From positions 2,370,501-2,434,500 of the forward strand of contig NZ_CP128595.1 in the NCBI RefSeq assembly GCF_030444335.1: a stretch of DNA of 64,000 bases, read 5' to 3'. The first letter of the stretch is position 1, and each line of letters starts with the position of its first letter. The notes beneath the pieces were generated by a model. The model was not told where the DNA came from. It ran no database searches and was given only the letters and a program-made list of their open reading frames with translations. The translations under genes and the position numbers were made by a program. Shown here piece after piece: positions 36,095 through 41,656 of this stretch. Source of the stretch: Polaribacter huanghezhanensis (GTDB lineage Bacteria; Bacteroidota; Bacteroidia; Flavobacteriales; Flavobacteriaceae).

Positions 36095-37073
36095 ATCTAT
36101 TGTTATCACAAGTATTTTTGAACCTACTGAGGCCGTTAAAGCTTTTTCACAATTAAAAGGTTATGACTTGATTATTATTGGTGATAAAAAATCACCAATA
36201 AAATGGGATTGTAAAAACACAACTTATCTATCAATTGATGAGCAATTAAAATTAAACTTTCAATTGGTGGAATTATTGCCATTTAATCATTATTCAAGAA
36301 AAATGTTGGGTTACCTTATAGCTATAAAGAATAAATCAGATTTTATTATTGACACTGATGATGATAATATTCCTAAAGGAAATTGGAATTTCCCTTCATT
36401 CAACAAAGAATTTGATTGTATAACTGAAGACAATGGATTCGTTAATATTTATCAATTATTTACTGAACAAAAAATTTGGCCAAGAGGTTTACCATTAAAC
36501 TTAATAAATACCAACTATAATTTCAATGAATTAATTTCACAGAAAGAATGTAAAGTTGGAGTTTGGCAAGGTTTAGCAGATGAAGACCCTGACGTAGATG
36601 CCATTTATCGTCTAACTCTTGATGTACCATGCTATTTTAATGATAGAAGACCTATTGTACTTTCTAAAGGAACAATGTGTCCTTTTAATACTCAAAATAC
36701 AATTATTATAAAAGAATTATTCCCTTTATTATATTTGCCTACATACGTCACGTTTAGATTTACAGACATTTTACGCGGACTTATTGCCCAACCTATAATG
36801 TGGTTATATGGCTATCAACTTGGCTTTACAAATGCAACTGTAATACAAAAAAGAAATCCACATGACTATAAGAAAGACTTCATTTCTGAAATCCCAATGT
36901 ATGAGAATTGTGATGAGATAATAGAAATTGTGAGTAATGTTATATCTGCAGAAAATAATATTTCCGATAATCTTCTATTGGCTTACAAAGCATTATTGAA
37001 TAAATCAATCGTAACTAAAAATGAATTAATCACACTAGAGGCTTGGCTTGGCGACCTTAAAAACTTGTGCTAA
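36087..37073 (+). CDS. Cassette 7b: STELLO/DUF288-like glycosyltransferase
   Basis: The 328-residue protein shows the STELLO-type GT-A pattern: VITSIFEPTEAVK at the N-terminus, NHYSRKMLGYLIAI near 72-85, the acidic metal motif IDTDDDN near 88-94, then WQGLADEDPDVDAIYRL and CPFNTQNTI. STELLO-like bacterial proteins are poorly characterised and often sit in glycan islands. The stop TAA (37071-37073) lies within the AAC core of site S7. Confidence 0.78.
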   Translation: MNKSIVITSIFEPTEAVKAFSQLKGYDLIIIGDKKSPIKWDCKNTTYLSIDEQLKLNFQLVELLPFNHYSRKMLGYLIAIKNKSDFIIDTDDDNIPKGNWNFPSFNKEFDCITEDNGFVNIYQLFTEQKIWPRGLPLNLINTNYNFNELISQKECKVGVWQGLADEDPDVDAIYRLTLDVPCYFNDRRPIVLSKGTMCPFNTQNTIIIKELFPLLYLPTYVTFRFTDILRGLIAQPIMWLYGYQLGFTNATVIQKRNPHDYKKDFISEIPMYENCDEIIEIVSNVISAENNISDNLLLAYKALLNKSIVTKNELITLEAWLGDLKNLC

Positions 37074-37204
37074 CACCTCATAAAATTTATGCCCACATTT
37101 AAACTAAATAATGAACCGACAAACATTCAACTAGCGATTTGCTACGTCCGAAAAATCTCCGATTTTCCAGTCGCACAAATCTTATATAACCAGTTGTTTG
37201 CAAC
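37065..37204 (+). repeat. attC-like cassette site S7
   Basis: The site starts TTGTGCTAACACCTCATAAA and shares its interior with S2 (CTCATAAAATTTATGC; GCTACGTCCGAAAAATCTCC; CAGTCGCACAAATCTTATA). The right core GTTGTTTGCAAC begins at 37193. The left end does not complement cassette 7's start. Confidence 0.68.
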
Positions 37205-37234
37205 CTAAAAAACCAGCTGACTAATAAATAACTA

Positions 37235-37979
37235 ATGAAACTAGTAACAAGAGATGATATTGAAAATTGGGCAAGTACAGCTTTATCAAAAACTGACTTA
37301 CCATATCTAATTTCAAAACTGGTAAGAGCAACAACACCGCTTAGCACACAAGTAAATTTCCCTTCCGGAAGCACAGCATTCACAGGTGGTTGGGATGGTA
37401 TATGAAGAAAAGACACCTTATGTACCTAAAGGAGTTTCTTTGTATGAATTTGGAACCGAGAGTAACCCCAAGGGAAAAGCTGAAAAGGATTATAATAAAA
37501 GAAAAAAACATTCCCTTGGCTACGACCCTAAAGAAAGTGTATTCATTTTCATTACTCCAAGGTTTTGGAAATTTAAGGAAAAGTGGGTAAAAGAAAAGCA
37601 ATCTGAAGGGTTTTGGAAAGATGTTAAGACCTATGATTCATCTGATATAGAACAATGGCTTGATATTGCAGTATATGTCTCTGGCTGGTTTGCCAATTAC
37701 CTTAGAAAAGCTCCTCTAAATGGAGTTGATATAGCCGAGCTTTTTTGGAGATATTGGTCGGAATATGCAGGAATAAATATTCTACCTGAAACCATAGTTT
37801 CAGGTCGTGAAAACGAACAAGAAGAAATATTTAAATTCATTAATGATAAGCCAAATATATCCTCTCTGAAAGCCGCTACAAAGAATGAGGCTATTGCCTT
37901 TATTATAGCATCGGCTAAACTTTTCCCTGAAAAAGAATCAGAAATATTTTTCTCAAAAGCTTTAGAAGACCTGAACTAA
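37235..37979 (+). pseudogene. Cassette 8: frameshifted, truncated N-terminal part of a large nuclease-like protein
   Basis: An ATG at 37235 opens 51 codons (MKLVTRDDIENWASTALSKT...) that stop at a TGA near 37390. The same protein continues one base out of frame from about 37386 (VYEEKTPYVPKGVSLYEFGT...) to 37979. Joined, it resembles the first 245 or so residues of a much longer family with a Mrr/PD-(D/E)XK-like N-terminal region (WDGxVYEEKT, EFGTESNPKGKA). Both the frameshift and the missing remainder mark it as a decayed gene. A defence role is conjecture. Confidence 0.72.
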
Positions 37980-38040
37980 AAAACAACTCTTTTATTCTTT
38001 CTGATTTATAATCAAATTTAGTAAAAGACAAACTTAAGAT

Positions 38041-38169
38041 GTGTATAATTAATTGCTGCGGAATTTCCCTTCGGAAATTCACGCGAATTAATTATCTTTC
38101 CGCTACGGCGGAAAGTGGATCGCACTTTTAACCGCAAAAAATCATACACAAACACGTTCTACGCAATTT
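38041..38169 (+). repeat. attC-like cassette site S8 with eroded left core
   Basis: From GTGTAT (38041) to the junction at 38156 it is about 95% identical to S4, with stem partner ATACAC at 38144-38149. A perfect hairpin GAATTTCC-cttc-GGAAATTC is included. The usual ...AACACC before GTGTAT is replaced by unrelated bases, consistent with the decayed gene in cassette 8. The right core is GTTCTACGCAATTT (38156-38169). Confidence 0.75.
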
Positions 38170-38179
38170 GAGAAAAATT

Positions 38180-38209
38180 TTGCATTTATACCTATTTTTG
38201 GTATATTTG
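38180..38209 (+). promoter_or_regulatory. Promoter with overlapping operator-like palindrome for parDE
   Basis: TTG (38180-38182), a 19-nt spacer and TATATTTG (38202-38209) give a textbook Bacteroidota promoter. A perfect inverted repeat TATACC-N7-GGTATA (38187-38192, 38200-38205) overlaps the -7 box, as expected for an autorepressor site bound by the antitoxin. Confidence 0.7.
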
Positions 38210-38227
38210 AATTAAATTAGTATTAAA

Positions 38228-38479
38228 ATGAACAAAAACACATCAATATCACTCGGAAACTATTTTGACCAATTCGTTCAAAGTAGCGTTAATGAAGGAC
38301 GATTTAAAAATGTTAGCGAAGTTGTTCGTGCTGGATTAAGGCTTTTGGAAGAAGAAGAAAGTAAAGTTATAGCTTTGAAAAATGCAATTCAAGAAGGAAT
38401 TGACAGCGGAATTGCTTACGATTTCGACCCAAAAAAACATCTTGAATCACTAAAGGCGAAAAAACACTCAAATGCCTAA
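38228..38479 (+). CDS. Cassette 9a: ParD-family antitoxin
   Basis: The 83-residue protein has a ribbon-helix-helix N-terminus (NTSISLGNYFDQFVQSSV, then GRFKNVSEVVRAGLRLLEEEE) and an extended C-terminal toxin-binding tail (IDSGIAYDFDPKKHLES). It should bind the palindrome in its own promoter and neutralise the toxin encoded by the overlapping downstream gene. The gene pair has its own promoter, unlike most cassettes here. Confidence 0.92.
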   Translation: MNKNTSISLGNYFDQFVQSSVNEGRFKNVSEVVRAGLRLLEEEESKVIALKNAIQEGIDSGIAYDFDPKKHLESLKAKKHSNA

Positions 38480-38771
38480 TTATCAATTAACGAATAAGGC
38501 TGTTGCTGATTTATCAAAAATTTGGGAATACACATTTGAAGTTTGGTCAGAAAAACAAGCTGATAAATATTACGATGGAATAATTTCATATTGCGAGGAA
38601 ATAGCTGAAAATCCAGAAATAAGAAAAAATTATGAAGGTATTTCAAAGCAACTTTTGGGAATAAAAACAAATCGACATATAATATTCTACAGAACTTTAA
38701 ACAAAGATTATGTTGAAATAACAAGAATATTACACGAGAGAATGGATTTAAAAAAAAGAATAACTGAATAA
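38472..38771 (+). CDS. Cassette 9b: ParE/RelE-superfamily toxin
   Basis: The 99-residue toxin starts MPNYQLTNKAVADLSKIWEYT and contains YYDGIISYCEEIAENP and the core strands GIKTNRHIIFYRTL and VEITRILHERMD, typical of ParE gyrase-poisoning toxins. It overlaps the antitoxin gene by eight bases (ATGCCTAA). Toxin-antitoxin pairs are known stabilisers of long integron arrays. Confidence 0.92.
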   Translation: MPNYQLTNKAVADLSKIWEYTFEVWSEKQADKYYDGIISYCEEIAENPEIRKNYEGISKQLLGIKTNRHIIFYRTLNKDYVEITRILHERMDLKKRITE

Positions 38772-38936
38772 AAACTGCGTAGAACACCGTGTATAATTAA
38801 TGGCTAGTTCTCGCTTACTTACGAAAATCCTCGCGGATTTTCTACCTGCCTACCGGCAGGCAGGTTCGGTTTTTATTTGCTAAATTACGTCCTTAATCAC
38901 ACAACTACTCATAGCCGAGATAGTTGTGCTTCATTA
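38772..38936 (+). repeat. attC-like cassette site S9
   Basis: The left core AAACTGCGTAGAAC (38772-38785) complements the start of cassette 9 at 13 of 14 positions. GTGTAT follows at 38789. Hairpins GAAAATCC-tcgc-GGATTTTC and CCTGCC-tacc-GGCAGG are inside. The right junction is GTTGTGCTTCATTA at 38923; the right inner arm differs (GGCTA/TAGCC pairing instead of ATACAC). Confidence 0.72.
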
Positions 38937-38953
38937 TCTGAAACCGATAAACA

Positions 38954-39979
38954 ATGATACAATTCTTTCGAAAAACACAATACGGCCTTATGAAAAAAAA
39001 TAAAACTGAAAAATACTTTAAATCTCCCTTAGTAAAGAATTCCTTTATTTTTATTGGCATTTTAACTCTCCTTATTGCTAGTTGTGCTCCTTTAGAGAAA
39101 CCAACAAATCCATATTTGAAGGCTAAAAACGGCTATGTACAAGTAGAAGGTGGAAAAATTTGGTACGCTATAACTGGAGAAGGCGACAACACTCCTTTGC
39201 TGTATCTTCATGGAGGACCAGGAGGTACAAGTAATTTTAACTTGTCTGAAATTGCTGATGAACGACCAGTAATCGTATTTGATCAATTAGGAAATGGAAG
39301 GTCTGACCATCATAAAGATACTACGTTACTTAAAGTGCATAAGCTTGTTGAACAAGTACGTGCTATTAAAACTACATTGAAGTTAAATGAATTTTATTTA
39401 TCTGGAGGATCTTGGGGTACAGCTTTGGCTCTTGAATACTATAATAAATATCCTGAAGGTGTGAAAGGACTTATATTTAACAGCCCTTATTTTAGCACCA
39501 AGATTTGGACTGATGATGCTGACATACTTATAGCTGCATTACCTGATTCTATTCAATCTGCCATCAGAATTGCAGAAGCTGACAGTATTTTTGAAACGGA
39601 TTCGTATGCCAATGCCAACAAGGTTTTTGCAAAAAAACACGGAAGGAGAACTGCGTATAAAAAGCATCCATCTGATACTCTAAAATATACACGAGATTCA
39701 TTTATATACAACTTTATGTGGGGTCCAAGTGAGTTTACTTCAACTGGAACACTAAGAAATTACGACATTCACCAAACTCTTAAAGACATCACAGTTCCTG
39801 TATTATTTACTACTGGAGAATTTGATGAAGCGCGTCCAGAGACGGTTAAGAAATTTAGTGAAATGGTACCGAACTCTACAATGGTAATAATTGAAGGAGC
39901 TGGACATTCTACTTCTAATGATAATCGACCAGCGCTGATAGCTGCACTAAAACAATTTTTGAAGAATCAAAAAAAATAG
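38954..39979 (+). CDS. Cassette 10a: proline iminopeptidase-like alpha/beta hydrolase lipoprotein
   Basis: This peptidase family S33 hydrolase has up to 341 residues, with LHGGPGG (oxyanion), FDQLGNGRSD, GGSWGTALALEY (nucleophile Ser), TTGEFDEARPE (Asp) and GAGHS (His). A lipoprotein signal (FIGILTLLIASC) implies export. The alternative ATG at 38990 places the signal closer to the N-terminus and may be the true start. Natural substrates may be N-terminal prolyl peptides or small amides. Confidence 0.85.
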   Translation: MIQFFRKTQYGLMKKNKTEKYFKSPLVKNSFIFIGILTLLIASCAPLEKPTNPYLKAKNGYVQVEGGKIWYAITGEGDNTPLLYLHGGPGGTSNFNLSEIADERPVIVFDQLGNGRSDHHKDTTLLKVHKLVEQVRAIKTTLKLNEFYLSGGSWGTALALEYYNKYPEGVKGLIFNSPYFSTKIWTDDADILIAALPDSIQSAIRIAEADSIFETDSYANANKVFAKKHGRRTAYKKHPSDTLKYTRDSFIYNFMWGPSEFTSTGTLRNYDIHQTLKDITVPVLFTTGEFDEARPETVKKFSEMVPNSTMVIIEGAGHSTSNDNRPALIAALKQFLKNQKK

Positions 39980-39994
39980 AAACTAAATAAAAAA

Positions 39995-40159
39995 ATGAAA
40001 GTACTTGGTTTGATAGGAGGAACATCGTGGCATTCAACTATAGAATACTACAGATATATAAATCAGTATGTGAATACACATTTTGGAGACAATACGAATC
40101 CGCCTTTATTGGTTTATAAAAGTAAGATGAATAATTTTTTCATGATGTCTAATTTATAA
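39995..40159 (+). pseudogene. Cassette 10b: truncated aspartate/glutamate racemase-like gene
   Basis: A 54-codon frame reads MKVLGLIGGTSWHSTIEYYR and continues for about 40 residues as a clear N-terminus of the Asp/Glu racemase family (usual length near 230). It then loses similarity and stops. The catalytic Cys residues are missing, so it cannot work as a racemase. The break probably marks a deletion that removed the distal end of the cassette array, since no closing site is found. Confidence 0.75.
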
Positions 40160-40213
40160 GAGTTCAACAATATAAATCAAAAACATGAATTGAGTTCATC
40201 CGTTTTTAAGCAA

Positions 40214-40243
40214 AAAAACGCCTCACAAATGTGAGGCGTTTTT
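40214..40243. terminator. Bidirectional terminator before sucC
   Basis: AAAAACGCCTCACA pairs with TGTGAGGCGTTTTT between the array end and the convergent sucC gene. Confidence 0.88.
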
Positions 40244-40268
40244 AACACTTAAATATATTTACAAGCAA

Positions 40269-41468
40269 TTAAGCTTGTTGTAATACTTCTTGCACTTTAT
40301 CTGCAGCTTCTTGAAATTCTGTAGCAGAAATAATTTTCATTCCGCTATTATCAATTAGTTGTTTTGCTTCAACAGCATTGGTTCCTTGCAATCTACAAAT
40401 AATAGGCACATTAATTTTGTCTCCCATACTTTTGTATGCATCTACAACTCCTTGCGCTACTCTATCACAACGTACAATTCCACCAAAAATATTTACTAAA
40501 ATTGCTTTTACGTTTTTGTCTTTTAAGATAATTCCGAAAGCAGTTTCTACACGTTGTGCATCTGCTGTTCCTCCAACATCTAAAAAGTTTGCAGGTTCTC
40601 CACCAGCTTGTTTAATTAAATCCATCGTTCCCATTGCCAAACCAGCTCCGTTTACCATACATCCAACATTACCATCTAAATCTACATAATTTAAACCAGC
40701 AGCATTTGCTTCAACTTCAATAGGATTTTCTTCACGTAAATCTCTCATTAAAGCGTAATCTTTATGTCTAAACAATGCATTATCATCTAAAGTAACTTTC
40801 GCATCAACTGCTAAAATTTTAGAATCTGATGTTTTTAAAACCGGATTGATTTCAAACATAGAAGAATCTGAACCGATGTACGCTTTGTATAAAGCAGTTA
40901 CAAATTTTGTCATTTCTTTTAGAGCGACACCAGACAATCCTAAGTTGAACGCTATTTTACGCGCTTGAAAAGGCATGATTCCTAATAAAGGATCAATCTC
41001 TTCTGTGAAAATTAAATGTGGTGTTTCTTCTGCCACAGTTTCAATATCCATTCCACCTTCAGTAGAATACATAATCATATTTTTACCGGTGTTTCTGTTT
41101 AATAAAACAGACATATAATATTCTTCTGGCTCAGAATCACCAGGATAATAAACATCTTCACAGATTAAAACTTGGTTTACTTTTTTACCTTCTGCAGAAG
41201 TTTGTGGTGTTACCAACATCATTCCAATGATATCATTAGAAATACTTTCTACTTCAGCTAAATTTTTTGCCAATTTAACTCCGCCGCCTTTACCACGTCC
41301 ACCAGCATGAACTTGTGCTTTAACAACGTACCAACTTGTGCCCGTTTCTACGGTTAATTGTTTTGCTGCATCTACAGCATCTTTATGATTTTTAGCTACA
41401 ATACCGCGTTGAATTTTAACGCCAAAGCTATTTAAGATTTCTTTTCCTTGATATTCGTGTAAATTCAT
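40269..41468 (-). CDS. sucC: ADP-forming succinate-CoA ligase subunit beta
   Basis: The 399-residue TCA-cycle subunit has the full ATP-grasp pattern: MNLHEYQGKEIL start, VKAQVHAGGRGKGGGVKLA near 49-67, FEINPVL, LDGNVGCMVNGAGLAM and NIFGGIVRCD near 330-340. It converts succinyl-CoA to succinate with ATP formation together with SucD, whose gene is not adjacent here. A CAAAAATA (minus TATTTTTG) box at 41493-41500 is a likely promoter. Confidence 0.96.
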   Translation of the reverse strand: MNLHEYQGKEILNSFGVKIQRGIVAKNHKDAVDAAKQLTVETGTSWYVVKAQVHAGGRGKGGGVKLAKNLAEVESISNDIIGMMLVTPQTSAEGKKVNQVLICEDVYYPGDSEPEEYYMSVLLNRNTGKNMIMYSTEGGMDIETVAEETPHLIFTEEIDPLLGIMPFQARKIAFNLGLSGVALKEMTKFVTALYKAYIGSDSSMFEINPVLKTSDSKILAVDAKVTLDDNALFRHKDYALMRDLREENPIEVEANAAGLNYVDLDGNVGCMVNGAGLAMGTMDLIKQAGGEPANFLDVGGTADAQRVETAFGIILKDKNVKAILVNIFGGIVRCDRVAQGVVDAYKSMGDKINVPIICRLQGTNAVEAKQLIDNSGMKIISATEFQEAADKVQEVLQQA

Positions 41469-41656
41469 TTTTAAGAATGTTTTTTAACGCCACAAAAATA
41501 CAAATTCAAATGAGAATAACGCAGCAATTTTTATAAAATAACATAGAAAAAAGTTGTCTTAATAAAATCATAAATTGGTGAAGAAATTAACATGATTTTA
41601 TGATAATTACAATATAAGCTAAATATTTTTGCTTTTAAAACCAACCACGATTACTA

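Larger units (their letters stand above)
27882..40159 (+). mobile_element. Integron-like gene cassette array without visible integrase
   Basis: About ten single-gene or two-gene units, all on the + strand, are separated by palindromic sites S1-S9. Junctions are at G/TT: 28965, 30338, 32047, 33345, 34112, 35050, 37193, 38156 and 38923. For cassettes 1, 2, 3, 5 and 9 the first 13-15 nt are reverse-complementary to the cassette's own final bases up to AAC (11/13, 13/14, 11/13, 13/15 and 13/14 matches). Cassette 4 is weaker (9/13); 6 and 7 do not match, 8 has an eroded end and 10 has lost its end. This is the expected property of cassettes inserted as circles. The sites lack canonical RYYYAAC and GTTRRRY cores, and no recombinase gene is in the window. 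Confidence 0.72.

Noticed and set aside
27800..38950. Interpretation of the sites as CRISPR repeats
   Set aside because: The spacing is 0.7-2 kb and filled with genes, and sites are long and diverse; there are no short regular spacers or cas genes.
27800..38950. Interpretation of the sites as simple MITEs or transcription terminators at gene ends
   Set aside because: This would not explain the 13-15 nt complementarity between the start of one site flank and the end of the next, which is specific for each cassette. I keep it only as the fallback explanation.
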